Origin: a virus
Direction: 5' to 3' (one strand)
Virus record (IMG/VR): IMGVR_UViG_3300042540_001822
Location: 62,001 to 126,000 of that record
DNA: 64,000 nucleotides
Shown in pieces: positions 1-6,561 of the stretch. The position numbers and the translations under genes were made by a program. Under the pieces are notes generated by a model. The model was not told the origin of the DNA. It saw nothing but the letters and a program-made list of their open reading frames with translations, and ran no database searches. Position 1 is the first letter of the stretch, and each line of letters starts with the position of its first letter.

Positions 1-122
1 ATATAAGTGTTAGGTTGTGTCCAATCAATGGGGGAACCGTCTTTTGTGAGTTTTGAAAAATCACCAGTTGCTGTGATAATTGGATTGGTTCCAAAATTTT
101 CGAATAATTTAATGTGTTTCAT
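1..122 (-). CDS. Partial signal-bearing internal-head-protein candidate
   Basis: The gene starts at the ATG at 122 and runs off the left edge, so only 40 residues are visible. It begins MKHIKLFENFGTN, nearly the same as the next gene upstream (177-551, MKHVELFENFGAS). The L-F-E triplet at residues 6-8 fits the [IL]-x-E cleavage motif known for the T4 prohead protease. I infer a capsid-targeting peptide. The rest of the visible protein has no recognisable domain. A GATATATA box lies 17 nt upstream of the start. Confidence 0.75.
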   Translation of the reverse strand, partial: MKHIKLFENFGTNPIITATGDFSKLTKDGSPIDWTQPNTY

Positions 123-138
123 TTTTTTGTTTTTTTTT

Positions 139-146
139 TATATATC
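139..146 (-). promoter_or_regulatory. GATATATA box
   Basis: On the minus strand this reads GATATATA followed by an A-run, 17 nt before the ATG at 122. The same box precedes most signal-bearing genes in the window, on both strands. It resembles the TATAAATA late promoter of T4; the promoter role is inferred. Confidence 0.45.
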
Positions 147-176
147 TAAATGTGAGGAAGAATTTTTGGTTGGTTT

Positions 177-551
177 CTATTTCAGATTCTTGGCAATAAC
201 TTCCCATTGATTTAAAATCTCTTCCATCATATTTGTGCCATTTTTCAAAATTGCGTAGTAGCATTCTTCATATCTCAGTTCCTCAAGATTCTCCTCCAAT
301 TCACTCACAGATTTAACCAAACCATGTGAAAGATTTTCCAAAAAATTTTCCCAATTTCTTTCAATGGGTGCATTGTTGTAGGATTTCACTTGTTCTAGGG
401 TTTTCTGCCATACAGATTCTTCTGCTTCTTGCAAAGTTAGAAAAGTTCCAACCGGATCTTTCTCACCCCTATATAAATTGTAGTACATAACAAGGAATGG
501 TCCTGAATTAGATGAAGCCCCAAAATTTTCGAATAATTCTACGTGTTTCAT
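177..551 (-). CDS. Small protein with capsid-targeting-like N-terminus
   Basis: This 124-aa protein starts MKHVELFENFGAS, with L-F-E at residues 6-8, and is a likely paralogue (at least at the N-terminus) of the partial gene on its left. The remainder is acidic and probably alpha-helical, rich in E, L and N, with a possible coiled coil around residues 75-120. No family is recognised. By analogy with T4 internal proteins it may be packed in the head and trimmed after Glu8. The ATG is fixed by the conserved N-terminus. Confidence 0.8.
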   Translation of the reverse strand: MKHVELFENFGASSNSGPFLVMYYNLYRGEKDPVGTFLTLQEAEESVWQKTLEQVKSYNNAPIERNWENFLENLSHGLVKSVSELEENLEELRYEECYYAILKNGTNMMEEILNQWEVIAKNLK

Positions 552-566
552 TTTTTATTTTTTTTT

Positions 567-574
567 TATATATC
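567..574 (-). promoter_or_regulatory. GATATATA box
   Basis: The minus strand reads GATATATA then an A-rich leader, 15 nt before the ATG at 551. The sequence context (CATTTAGATATATAA) is almost the same as that at 139-146, so the two genes share their control region as well as their N-termini. Confidence 0.45.
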
Positions 575-615
575 TAAATGTAAGAAAAAATTTTGGAGCA
601 AAAAAACCAAACCCC

Positions 616-643
616 ACAAAAAACCCGGTTTGAAGACCGGGTT
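616..643 (-). terminator. Rho-independent terminator
   Basis: An 8-bp stem (aacccggt / accgggtt) closes a 6-nt loop and is followed on the minus strand by a T-run. It lies downstream of the stop of the gene at 737-1153 and upstream of the next gene's box. Confidence 0.75.
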
Positions 644-736
644 CTTAATTTTTGTATTTTAAAGTTTTGTTTTTTAATTTAAGTTCTCGTTAGCACTGCG
701 TATATACGCAAAACGTTATAAGTAATAAAACAAAAA

Positions 737-1153
737 TTATGAGTTTATTATATTAATTAACGATTTCTTACAATTTTCAATAACTTCATTTGAGACATAT
801 TCATCTTTGTATGTTTTTAATTCGTCCAGGTAGAATTTTGATAATTCTTTTAACCCTTCATCCGAAGTTAGAAATCTATAACCGATCCTTCCAAGTTCAT
901 AATCAAAATCATTATCACCCTGATTTATTTTAATAAACTTAATTAAGAAATCTTTATCAAAATTACCTTCATTTGGTTTTACTTTATATCGTTGAACTCC
1001 ACCATATAATCCTTCGTATATGGATTCAAATAAATCATGAATTCCCATCATACCTGTAAAAAAATCAATAATAATATTATTATAATTCATACTTTCTTGT
1101 TTTAGTTGTTCGTTAATAAACTGACTTAGAGTTCTTTTAATATTCTTTTTCAT
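737..1153 (-). CDS. Signal-bearing hypothetical protein
   Basis: This 138-aa protein has the N-terminus MKKNIKRTLSQFINEQ. It is basic and amphipathic, ending in I-N-E (residues 13-15), and fits the shared capsid-targeting and cleavage pattern. The remainder is rich in D, K, I and F with no recognisable domain. It is followed by a strong terminator. Just after the stop lies a perfect palindrome, tgcgtatatacgca (695-708), flanked by TATAAC and CTAAC words on the minus strand, which recall the attC-like cores further right. Confidence 0.75.
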   Translation of the reverse strand: MKKNIKRTLSQFINEQLKQESMNYNNIIIDFFTGMMGIHDLFESIYEGLYGGVQRYKVKPNEGNFDKDFLIKFIKINQGDNDFDYELGRIGYRFLTSDEGLKELSKFYLDELKTYKDEYVSNEVIENCKKSLINIINS

Positions 1154-1186
1154 ATTTATTATTTTTATATGTATAGTTTTAATTTT

Positions 1187-1534
1187 TTACCCACCCACTT
1201 TTGAAATAGATGTTTTAGTTGCCCCACATTTAAAACCATCATCAAAAATCAAATTTACCATAGCACTATCATTTTTACCTCGTTCTACCCAAGTTACAGT
1301 TGCTATATCACCAGATAATGCCTTATCATATAACCCATCATGTTGTCCAGCCATATGTATTTCTCTTTTAAAATGTTTGCCTAACGCTTTTTTCATCATT
1401 TTTTCGTAGCTTTCCATTTGATTTTTAATGATTTCAGGATTGACTAAAACCTTATCACCTTTTTTAAAATCAGTAGTTATTTCTTCATTCAAGAATTGTT
1501 GCCAGTTCTTTACTTTGTTTATTTGTTCTCCCAT
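1187..1534 (-). CDS. Signal-bearing protein with SH3-like segment
   Basis: This 115-aa protein starts MGEQINKVKNWQQFLNEE, with an L-N-E cleavage-type motif at residues 15-17. After the signal, the segment 'FKKGDKVLVNPE' and the later '..DIATVTWVERG..' to '..VNLIFDDGF' look like a small beta-barrel of the SH3/KOW kind, often used for nucleic-acid or protein binding. That fold is an inference from pattern only. An A-rich leader with a GATACATA variant lies upstream. Confidence 0.7.
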   Translation of the reverse strand: MGEQINKVKNWQQFLNEEITTDFKKGDKVLVNPEIIKNQMESYEKMMKKALGKHFKREIHMAGQHDGLYDKALSGDIATVTWVERGKNDSAMVNLIFDDGFKCGATKTSISKVGG

Positions 1535-1617
1535 TTTTTGCTATTATTTTTATTTTTTATGTATCTAAATGTAATTAAGAATTTTTGACCAAAAAAATCA
1601 AACCCCATTTTTACAAT

Positions 1618-1935
1618 CTAGAAATCGGAATCCTTGGAAACTGTGTTACCTTCTTTGGTTCCAAAATAATAGGAAAAGATCATAAGAACCAAAGTTCTAA
1701 TTAAATCAAAAAGCTGGTCGCTTTGTTCTGGTGAAAGTAGGGATACTTTCCATGCAATTGTTTTATCCACAATAAACAAAGCAACCAAAGAGGTAAAAAT
1801 AACTAAAATGTATCTTACCAAAATTTCTTTGGTGCTTTTAGCAAACATCCTATAAACAAAAAAGGATGTGCCTAAGATAAATCCTAGAGCCATGAAAATC
1901 CCTAGCATCATAATGGTGGGAGAAGAGGAAAACAT
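1618..1935 (-). CDS. Small three-helix membrane protein, holin-like
   Basis: This 105-aa protein has three hydrophobic segments, roughly at residues 9-29, 40-60 and 82-95. It ends in a charged tail after 'FSYYFGTKEG'. Size, topology and the Y-F-G-x-K tail resemble small phage holins, but no diagnostic signature exists and the endolysin gene lies 57 kb away in this window. A generic phage membrane protein is the alternative. A GATATATA box sits 4 nt before the ATG, which would make a nearly leaderless transcript. Confidence 0.65.
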   Translation of the reverse strand: MFSSSPTIMMLGIFMALGFILGTSFFVYRMFAKSTKEILVRYILVIFTSLVALFIVDKTIAWKVSLLSPEQSDQLFDLIRTLVLMIFSYYFGTKEGNTVSKDSDF

Positions 1936-1939
1936 GGAT

Positions 1940-1947
1940 TATATATC
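1940..1947 (-). promoter_or_regulatory. GATATATA box
   Basis: The minus strand reads GATATATA, then ATCC, then the ATG at 1935. The 4-nt gap is one of the shortest in the window and implies either a leaderless mRNA or a translational role for the box. Confidence 0.45.
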
Positions 1948-1955
1948 AAAAAAAA

Positions 1956-1979
1956 AGACCCAAACTTTCGTTTGGGTCT
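1956..1979 (-). terminator. Rho-independent terminator
   Basis: A perfect 10-bp stem (agacccaaac / gtttgggtct) with a tttc loop is followed on the minus strand by nine T residues. It closes the unit ending with the gene at 2004-2225. Confidence 0.85.
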
Positions 1980-2003
1980 GGCGTCAATTTTAATTCTTTT
2001 TTT

Positions 2004-2225
2004 TTAAATCTGACCTTCTGGCTGGGGAGAATTAAGACCCAACAGATGGCGTGAAGACTCTAATAGATTAAGGTAGGCTTTTTCTCCCATTTCCTCTTTC
2101 AATTGTTTTACAAGTACTTTTAGTAGCATTTGCTTTTGCCACTTGATGTAGGCATCCTCGGAGTTTTTGATTTCTTGATGCACCCCGAGGATCCGATTCC
2201 ACAGATAATTTGAAGTTTCAGACAT
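2004..2225 (-). CDS. Small hypothetical protein
   Basis: This 73-aa protein starts at the ATG 'MSETSNYLW'. The frame stays open upstream only to a TTG inside the likely promoter, so the ATG is preferred. The protein is mostly helical and charged (residues 25-60) with no recognised domain. It is a single-gene unit: a TACTTTTGC promoter word lies about 40 nt upstream and a strong terminator follows. Its early-type promoter and lack of the N-terminal signal suggest a non-virion protein. Confidence 0.65.
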   Translation of the reverse strand: MSETSNYLWNRILGVHQEIKNSEDAYIKWQKQMLLKVLVKQLKEEMGEKAYLNLLESSRHLLGLNSPQPEGQI

Positions 2226-2266
2226 TTGTTTTTGGTTTGGTGAAACAAGGTTTTGATTTAATGAAG

Positions 2267-2275
2267 GCAAAAGTA
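2267..2275 (-). promoter_or_regulatory. Bacteroidota-type -7 element
   Basis: The minus strand reads TACTTTTGC, matching the TAnnTTTGC -7 consensus of the Bacteroidota primary sigma factor. It lies 41 nt upstream of the ATG at 2225. No clear -33 TTTG was seen. Confidence 0.55.
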
Positions 2276-2346
2276 ACCCAAAATGTTTAAAAATGTTTAT
2301 ATTTTGTTTAAAATATTTATTCAGTTAACAATTCAACCTTTTGTTT

Positions 2347-2374
2347 GTTTAACTTTTTACTTTAAAAGTTAAAC
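2347..2374. repeat. Perfect inverted repeat
   Basis: Perfect 11-nt arms (gtttaactttt / aaaagttaaac) flank a 6-nt spacer in the gene-free stretch 2276-2545. It has no T-run, so it looks more like an operator or structured leader than a terminator. Confidence 0.5.
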
Positions 2375-2453
2375 AGGATTTGGATTTCCCGGGTCCCTGC
2401 TCGGTTTTGGATACATCCAGCACGGGAATTCAAACTGGACTACCCCACAAAAA

Positions 2454-2475
2454 AAGTGCTCCCTGAGGAGCACTT
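2454..2475 (-). terminator. Rho-independent terminator
   Basis: A 9-bp stem (aagtgctcc / ggagcactt) with a ctga loop is followed by a T-run on the minus strand. It lies about 70 nt past the stop of 2546-2869. A second hairpin (ctgactg / cagtcag, 2515-2537) sits between the stop and this terminator. Confidence 0.8.
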
Positions 2476-2545
2476 CCAAAAGTCAATAACCCTTTAGAAA
2501 TAAACTTTTGTAACCTGACTGCCGATGCAACAGTCAGATGTGGGA

Positions 2546-2869
2546 TTACGCCAAAACCTCTTGGGCGTGTGTGGCGTTGGTGTAGAAAGTACGGGTTGAA
2601 CCGTCTTTCCGAACTCTTACCAGCTGTGTGCCAGTAGAATCAGTAGCCTGTAGAAAATCTAAAATGACCTCAGAGCCTGGACGCATACGAGCTGGCTTTT
2701 CTGTGTTCAGTGCTTTGGTTGGGAAAACATTGAGATGATTTTGTGTCGTCAGCTTCAATGTCTTCTGAGCCATTTCAGTTACTTCTTGACTAACGGATTT
2801 TTTGCTCGCAGCTTTTACTGTACGAGCTGGTGATGGGGTGATTGGGGTTTTCGATTTTGCTTTCGGCAT
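2546..2869 (-). CDS. Small basic hypothetical protein
   Basis: This 107-aa protein has a long K/S/T/P-rich, probably disordered N-terminus (residues 1-35). A compact C-terminal part (about 60-107) has 'GTQLVRVRKDGSTRTFYTNA', a beta-hairpin-like segment. Basic tails of this kind are common in small nucleic-acid-binding phage proteins, but no family is recognised. It is a single-gene unit with a TATGTTTGC promoter word and a double-hairpin terminator. Confidence 0.7.
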   Translation of the reverse strand: MPKAKSKTPITPSPARTVKAASKKSVSQEVTEMAQKTLKLTTQNHLNVFPTKALNTEKPARMRPGSEVILDFLQATDSTGTQLVRVRKDGSTRTFYTNATHAQEVLA

Positions 2870-2906
2870 TTGATTTTAGTTTAGGTGAAATGATTTTGAA
2901 AACAGG

Positions 2907-2915
2907 GCAAACATA
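2907..2915 (-). promoter_or_regulatory. Bacteroidota-type -7 element
   Basis: TATGTTTGC on the minus strand, 37 nt upstream of the ATG at 2869. Confidence 0.55.
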
Positions 2916-3022
2916 CGGTGTAAATTAAATAAAAACCCCGTTGTACAAAATTTTGTCGAAAAAAAATTTATAGGATTCAAAACCCCCTCCCGCGCCGGGT
3001 GTATCTTACTAACATAACATCT

Positions 3023-3346
3023 TTAAAGAATACCAGACCTAAAAAAGAAAGGATCCCCTGTTAGAATTCCTTGTGCCAAATTTCGTCTAATAATAAACGA
3101 TCCTTCTTCTAATGTCTTTACTTTCATTGGCGGGTATTCCAAATCATTAACCATTCTCAAAGGCATTACCATAGGCCTTGTTGACAACATGGTTTTTTCC
3201 CAAATATCAGAAATTAAAATTTGAAACCTTTCTTGGAGGTCCAAATTTGTGTCTTGAGATTCCAGTAAAAAGTTTAAACTTCTGATTGGACCGAAGTGTG
3301 AATTAACAAACGAAATAAGTGTTGGGCTTGGAGTTGATGAGATCAT
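3023..3346 (-). CDS. Hypothetical protein
   Basis: This 107-aa protein starts at the ATG 'MISSTPSPTL'; the frame extends further only through a TTG next to the upstream terminator. The C-terminal half is rich in M, P and R, with 'LEEGSFIIRRNLAQGILTGD'. It has no recognisable domain, signal peptide or membrane segment. It lies just downstream of the terminator at 3411-3436, so it should have its own promoter. Confidence 0.6.
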   Translation of the reverse strand: MISSTPSPTLISFVNSHFGPIRSLNFLLESQDTNLDLQERFQILISDIWEKTMLSTRPMVMPLRMVNDLEYPPMKVKTLEEGSFIIRRNLAQGILTGDPFFFRSGIL

Positions 3347-3410
3347 ATAATTTTTTATTTGATCCAAAGGTAAAAAGAAAATTAAGGAATAAAAAATGAA
3401 ACCCCACAAA

Positions 3411-3436
3411 AAGGGCCAGACTTTTGCCTGGCCCTT
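3411..3436 (-). terminator. Rho-independent terminator
   Basis: A 9-bp stem (aagggccag / ctggccctt) is followed by TTTTTG on the minus strand, 17 nt past the stop of the helix-turn-helix gene at 3453-4043. Confidence 0.8.
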
Positions 3437-3452
3437 GGAGGTGGAAGTCTGA

Positions 3453-4043
3453 TTACTTCCGGTTCAAACCAAGTCCTTGAAGAACCATGGTGTTGGTTGG
3501 GCGATTTTCCATGTGGAGAAAAGCCATGTCCAAAACCTCTTCTGACAGGTACCAACCATCAATCACCCTGGAAACAAATCCTGGGGATTTCTTGCAGATG
3601 TCAGAGATTGACTTGATGTCACCTCTCTGCAACCTTTGGTTGACAAAGGCAAGTTTGAAGGTGTACTTGTTGTACCCATTCATCTTTGACTTCTCCTTTG
3701 GCTTCCGGCCCCTTTTTGGGGTAGATGGAGCAATTGGGAAAAGGGTGGCAACTGGAGGTTCTGGAATTTGAACCTTGGGTTTCTCTGCCACCTTAACCAA
3801 TTTTGGTTTGCGAGCAGGCTTGGTGTCGAACTTCTTGATGGAACCTTCAACCTGGGACTTGGTGGATCTTTTGATCCTGCCTTTCAAACCCAGAATCAAT
3901 TTCCGGGAATAAATGGAGGTGAGGGTTCTGCCAAAGAAGTTGGCGATTTCCGCGGAGGAAAATCCTCCTGCGACCATGTTCTTCAGTTGGGTGTCCTGCT
4001 CAGGAGTCCAACGAGAATGATGGGTTTGGGGTCTTTTTGCCAT
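3453..4043 (-). CDS. Two-domain helix-turn-helix DNA-binding protein
   Basis: The 196-aa protein starts at the ATG 'MAKRPQTHH', placed right after a TATATTTGC promoter word. Residues about 8-60 carry a Myb/SANT-like or GcrA-like helix-turn-helix: a W near the start, then 'EQDTQLKNMV' and 'SSAEIANFFGRT'. A K/P-rich linker follows. The C-terminal ~75 residues form a second HTH ('RGDIKSISDICKKSPGFVSR'), which resembles the small free-standing protein at 31428-31631. It is probably a phage transcription regulator; its targets are unknown. Confidence 0.75.
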   Translation of the reverse strand: MAKRPQTHHSRWTPEQDTQLKNMVAGGFSSAEIANFFGRTLTSIYSRKLILGLKGRIKRSTKSQVEGSIKKFDTKPARKPKLVKVAEKPKVQIPEPPVATLFPIAPSTPKRGRKPKEKSKMNGYNKYTFKLAFVNQRLQRGDIKSISDICKKSPGFVSRVIDGWYLSEEVLDMAFLHMENRPTNTMVLQGLGLNRK

Positions 4044-4084
4044 ACGTGATGGGTTTAAAGGGTGGAAGAAATAAAATTGACAAG

Positions 4085-4093
4085 GCAAATATA
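4085..4093 (-). promoter_or_regulatory. Bacteroidota-type -7 element
   Basis: TATATTTGC on the minus strand, 41 nt upstream of the ATG at 4043. Confidence 0.6.
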
Positions 4094-4240
4094 CGATGGT
4101 TTGATTGATAAAAAAAACAAATTTACCAAAAATGCCATTAAAAAATAAAAAAAAATTTATTAATGGACTTAACTTGTTGTAAATGAACAACTTAAGAAAA
4201 CCAGCAAATTAAATTTTTTTTCTGTGCCTACGACAAACAA

Positions 4241-4549
4241 TTATAATAGTTGAATTTCCTTTTTTACATCTAACCAAAATTGGTAGTTACCGAACTCCTC
4301 TTTTAATTTTCCGTTTTCTTCCAAGTAATTCACTATTGGCTCAAATTCAATAGCACTATCTCCAAAAGCTTTTCGCCATTGAGCAACGGTCACCATTTGG
4401 TTATCTTCCATTCCGTCAATTCTAAAAAATCCATAGTGAGCATCTAACCACTTGCCCTCTACAACATGACCACTTAAGTTTGTGAATTTGAATTTAAGTG
4501 AGTTAAATCCTTTTTCTTTAGCATATTCTTGTAGTTCTAAAATTCTCAT
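4241..4549 (-). CDS. Cassette hypothetical protein
   Basis: This 102-aa protein starts at the ATG 'MRILELQEYAKEKGF'; the frame extends upstream only through the half attC-like site. It has a hydrophilic alpha/beta pattern with 'GHVVEGKWLDAHYGFFRID' and no recognised family. It is the last gene of the cassette cluster, and the half-site ends 4 nt before its start. Confidence 0.65.
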   Translation of the reverse strand: MRILELQEYAKEKGFNSLKFKFTNLSGHVVEGKWLDAHYGFFRIDGMEDNQMVTVAQWRKAFGDSAIEFEPIVNYLEENGKLKEEFGNYQFWLDVKKEIQLL

Positions 4550-4552
4550 TTT

Positions 4553-4597
4553 AATTGGGTTAGGGGTTGGGCGTGGATGAATGTGCGAGTTATCGGC
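4553..4597 (-). repeat. attC-like half-site
   Basis: On the minus strand it holds the left core GCCGATAAC-TCG and a CCCAACCCCTAACCC tail, with no matching right core before the next start codon. Its core is the exact complement of the core that opens the preceding cassette (4910-4918). Confidence 0.55.
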
Positions 4598-4607
4598 AAC
4601 CCTACGA

Positions 4608-4868
4608 CTACTCTGTAGCAAGTTTTATAGCATTGACTAAAGGCATTACTCCTTCGCCTCCATTTTGAGAAAGCATAAATTCAGGATAACGACCTTCATC
4701 TGCCAATTTCTTAAATTGTTCTTTTGCCCATTCACAAGCAGCAAGTAATTCATCAGCTACTTTCTTATCTACATACTCGCCTGTTTGGTCATTTGGTTTA
4801 CTTACTTTGTATCCTACAAATAATTGCGGGCTGTAAGTTAATTTTAAAGGTTCTTTACAATTGTTCAT
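4608..4868 (-). CDS. Cassette hypothetical protein
   Basis: This 86-aa acidic protein contains 'YSPQLFVGYKVSKPNDQTGE' and 'KVADELLAACEWAKEQFKKL', a beta-hairpin followed by a long helix. No family is recognised. It is a clean single-gene cassette: the start lies about 40 nt after one attC-like core, and the stop lies 11 nt before the complementary core. Confidence 0.7.
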   Translation of the reverse strand: MNNCKEPLKLTYSPQLFVGYKVSKPNDQTGEYVDKKVADELLAACEWAKEQFKKLADEGRYPEFMLSQNGGEGVMPLVNAIKLATE

Positions 4869-4909
4869 TTTATGTTTGTTTTTAAGTTAATAATTCCGAA
4901 AGAAGGGCA

Positions 4910-4974
4910 GCCGATAACAGCACCTACCAAAAAGGTGGGGGTTGGGGGGTTAGACAAATATGCGAGTTATAAGC
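4910..4974 (-). repeat. attC-like site (complete)
   Basis: Minus strand: core GCTTATAAC-TCG, ATTTGTC, a C-rich centre, a short hairpin (acctacc / ggtgggg), then GTTATCGGC. The 65-bp length and the opposed cores fit a minimal attC architecture. Confidence 0.6.
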
Positions 4975-4976
4975 AA

Positions 4977-5165
4977 TTATTTTGCCTCAATACCATCCCA
5001 ACAAGACTTACAGCAGTATCCATCAAACTTTTTGTTGTTATGAAAGGTGTGACAGTTACGGCAAAATAACTGTCCGCTTCGCCTTATAACAACAGGTTTG
5101 TGAAATAAACCGCTTTCGATTTGTCCGTAAGTTGGTAGTGATTTGAATGTTCTGTTATTCTTCAT
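4977..5165 (-). CDS. Cassette zinc-ribbon-like small protein
   Basis: This is a 62-aa protein if it starts at the ATG at 5165. The C-terminal half has CRNCH...CCKSC, a four-cysteine pattern that could bind zinc. The first ~30 codons run through the long attC-like site (5081-5214), so a later non-ATG start is possible. The function is unknown. The stop is 2 nt from the next core. Confidence 0.55.
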   Translation of the reverse strand: MKNNRTFKSLPTYGQIESGLFHKPVVIRRSGQLFCRNCHTFHNNKKFDGYCCKSCWDGIEAK

Positions 5166-5214
5166 ATATTTCGTTGTTAAATGTTTACTTCACAAACCTG
5201 CAAACCGTTAGCAG
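5081..5214 (-). repeat. Long attC-like site
   Basis: A 134-bp imperfect palindrome. Its outer arms are near-perfect: acaggtttgtgaaataaac (plus) pairs with gtttacttcacaaacctgc at 17 of 19 positions. The end cores are GCTAACG and GTTATAAGGC on the minus strand. Long sites of this kind resemble the VCR class of attC. Confidence 0.6.
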
Positions 5215-5223
5215 AAATAAAAA

Positions 5224-5379
5224 TTACTCCTGCAATGCTTCCAACTCATATCGTACCAAAGCCATTTCGTCAATTGCTCTGATTTGTTCTTCAATCTTTT
5301 CACGTTCTTTAATCAATCTGATTATTTCTTCGTTGTCTGTTACTTTTGTCCAATCTATCATGTCAGTAATTTTTATCAT
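5224..5379 (-). CDS. Small coiled-coil cassette protein
   Basis: This 51-aa ORF starts 'MIKITDMIDWTKVTDN' and ends 'VRYELEALQE'. The middle (EEIIRLIKEREKIEEQIR) is a clear amphipathic helix or coiled coil. The stop is 10 nt from the core of the long attC-like site. It shares its start context with the gene at 5443-5829, because both follow copies of the same 74-bp repeat. Confidence 0.6.
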   Translation of the reverse strand: MIKITDMIDWTKVTDNEEIIRLIKEREKIEEQIRAIDEMALVRYELEALQE

Positions 5380-5444
5380 TTGTGTTTAATTTTGTATTAG
5401 TGCGCTCTAAACAGAATTTACAATTCCCTTTGTGGGTTAATACT
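5371..5444. repeat. 74-bp direct repeat, copy 1
   Basis: Identical to 5821-5894, offset by 450 bp. It holds the 3' end of the lipoprotein gene frame (coding for ..HKGNCKFCLERTN..) and the start codon of the following gene. Confidence 0.8.
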
Positions 5445-5829
5445 ACCAATCAATTTCAATCGAATATTCACCTGCTTCAATTAAACCTCTTTTATAAAGG
5501 TCATTTGCAACAGTATGTATGTCTGGATAAAAATTTCTATCCCACCATAACTTAATACCATAGTCGGTTCTACCAGCAACAGGTTCATTAGGGTCACGTT
5601 CTAACCACTTTTCAAATTTTACACCCATAGTTTTACCATTTATTATTTCAGGTATTTCATCATTCATTTCATCATCACGAGTGTATTCACTTGGTATTGT
5701 AAGATGGAATATTCCCCTTGACCAACAACCATTTTGTTGTTGAAAACTATACGGCTTACCGTAAGTGTCTGAAACTAATTTATTCCAATCACTCACTTCA
5801 ATCATTTTTACATTTTTAATTTTTATCAT
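5443..5829 (-). CDS. Hypothetical protein
   Basis: This 128-aa protein contains 'WLERDPNEPVAGRTDYGIKLWWDRNFYPDIH' and is rich in aromatics and acidic residues. No family is recognised. The start overlaps the end of the lipoprotein gene by 14 nt, so the two are probably translated together. Both its ends lie in the 74-bp direct repeat, which suggests the gene arrived or was duplicated as a unit. Confidence 0.7.
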   Translation of the reverse strand: MIKIKNVKMIEVSDWNKLVSDTYGKPYSFQQQNGCWSRGIFHLTIPSEYTRDDEMNDEIPEIINGKTMGVKFEKWLERDPNEPVAGRTDYGIKLWWDRNFYPDIHTVANDLYKRGLIEAGEYSIEIDW

Positions 5830-6061
5830 TTGTGTTTAATTTTGTATTAGTGCGCTCTAAACAGAATTTACAATTCCCTTTGTGGGTTAATACTGTTTGG
5901 TTACCCCAATCGCCAAGTAAATACTCGCAACTATCTACCTCTACTATTATTAATGGGTCTTTGTCTTTTCTTACCACAAAGCCGGATGTGTTTACTTCGC
6001 GGCAACCGCAAGAAAGAATAGTCATTAGTAGTGTACTGATAAAGGGGAATGTTGGTTTCAT
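5816..6061 (-). CDS. Small predicted lipoprotein
   Basis: This 81-aa protein starts at the ATG 'MKPTFPFISTLLMTILSCGC', a short signal peptide with a lipobox-like I-L-S-C. The mature part has two more Cys (C-K-F-C) near the end. Its start overlaps the stop of the tiny membrane gene at 6058-6180 by 4 nt (ATGA), indicating coupled translation. A spanin pair was considered, but the partner lacks a periplasmic coiled coil. Its role is unknown. Confidence 0.6.
   Translation of the reverse strand: MKPTFPFISTLLMTILSCGCREVNTSGFVVRKDKDPLIIVEVDSCEYLLGDWGNQTVLTHKGNCKFCLERTNTKLNTNDKN
5821..5894. repeat. 74-bp direct repeat, copy 2
   Basis: Identical to 5371-5444. It contains the C-terminal codons of the lipoprotein gene and the overlapping start of the gene at 5443-5829. 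Confidence 0.8.
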
Positions 6062-6180
6062 AAGGTGAAATAAGCAATAAGACACAAGATGGCAAGCACA
6101 ACGAATAGTGCCAAAAAAACAGGTAAGCACCCGTATTCTTCAATCATGTGACCGATGGCGTTTAACTGGGATAGAATCAT
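6058..6180 (-). CDS. Tiny membrane protein
   Basis: This 40-aa ORF (MILSQLNAIGHMIEEYGCLP..) has one strong transmembrane segment over its last 22 residues. The ATG directly abuts an attC-like half-site (6183-6224), and the stop overlaps the lipoprotein start as ATGA. The coupling supports a real gene despite its size. Confidence 0.55.
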   Translation of the reverse strand: MILSQLNAIGHMIEEYGCLPVFLALFVVLAILCLIAYFTL

Positions 6181-6182
6181 GG

Positions 6183-6224
6183 GTTTAGGGGTTTGGGGGT
6201 TAGACAAATATGCGAGTTATACGC
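6183..6224 (-). repeat. attC-like half-site
   Basis: Minus strand: GCGTATAAC-TCG, ATTTGTC, then CCCCCAAACCCCTAAACCC. No right core follows before the next ATG. The TAA of the core is also the stop codon of the gene at 6217-6450. Confidence 0.5.
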
Positions 6225-6450
6225 AACCTTGACGAAAAACAATCAACTGACTGCGACATTCTTCATAAAGCCCATAATCATAGTCATCTCCTTTTCTTGA
6301 TTTGTTTAAAAAGAAATCTACTGCGACTATTCCACTTTCAATTGCTAATAATCTATGGGCTTTCATATCACCCACTCCAAATTGTGCTATTAAAAAACTA
6401 TCAATCAATGATTGTGCTATTTCTTTTGCGTGTTCTGTTCTGTTGTACAT
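6217..6450 (-). CDS. Cassette hypothetical protein
   Basis: This 77-aa, mainly helical protein (MYNRTEHAKEIAQSLIDSF..) contains 'GVGDMKAHRLLAIESGIVAV'. Its stop codon is formed by the TAA inside the attC-like core. Starting 36 nt from the previous core, it fills its cassette exactly, a typical integron arrangement. No family is recognised. Confidence 0.7.
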   Translation of the reverse strand: MYNRTEHAKEIAQSLIDSFLIAQFGVGDMKAHRLLAIESGIVAVDFFLNKSRKGDDYDYGLYEECRSQLIVFRQGCV

Positions 6451-6485
6451 ATTTATTTTGTTTTAAAATTATAATCAAAAAGGCT

Positions 6486-6557
6486 GCTTATAACAGCAGT
6501 TTGGCAAGATGTGGGGGTTGGGGGAAGGAAAACTGGACAAATAAAGGAGTTACCTGC
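6486..6557 (-). repeat. attC-like site (complete)
   Basis: Minus strand: GCAGGTAAC-TCC, TTTATTTGTCCAG, a C-rich centre, CTTGCCAAACTGCT and GTTATAAGC. The 72-bp length fits attC. Confidence 0.6.
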
Positions 6558-6561
6558 AAGG

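Noticed and set aside
690-716. A palindrome with TATAAC and CTAAC words, resembling an attC-like site.
   Set aside because: Only one short palindrome without opposed cores or a cassette gene fitting between sites; noted under the neighbouring gene only.
2390-2450. A tRNA-like string with a gtttgaattcc T-loop-like word in the gap before the gene at 2546.
   Set aside because: No acceptor stem or anticodon arm could be paired; at most a structured leader.
5816-6180. A spanin pair (tiny membrane protein overlapping a lipoprotein gene).
   Set aside because: The membrane protein has its helix at the C-terminus and no periplasmic coiled coil, and the pair sits in the cassette cluster far from the lysis genes.
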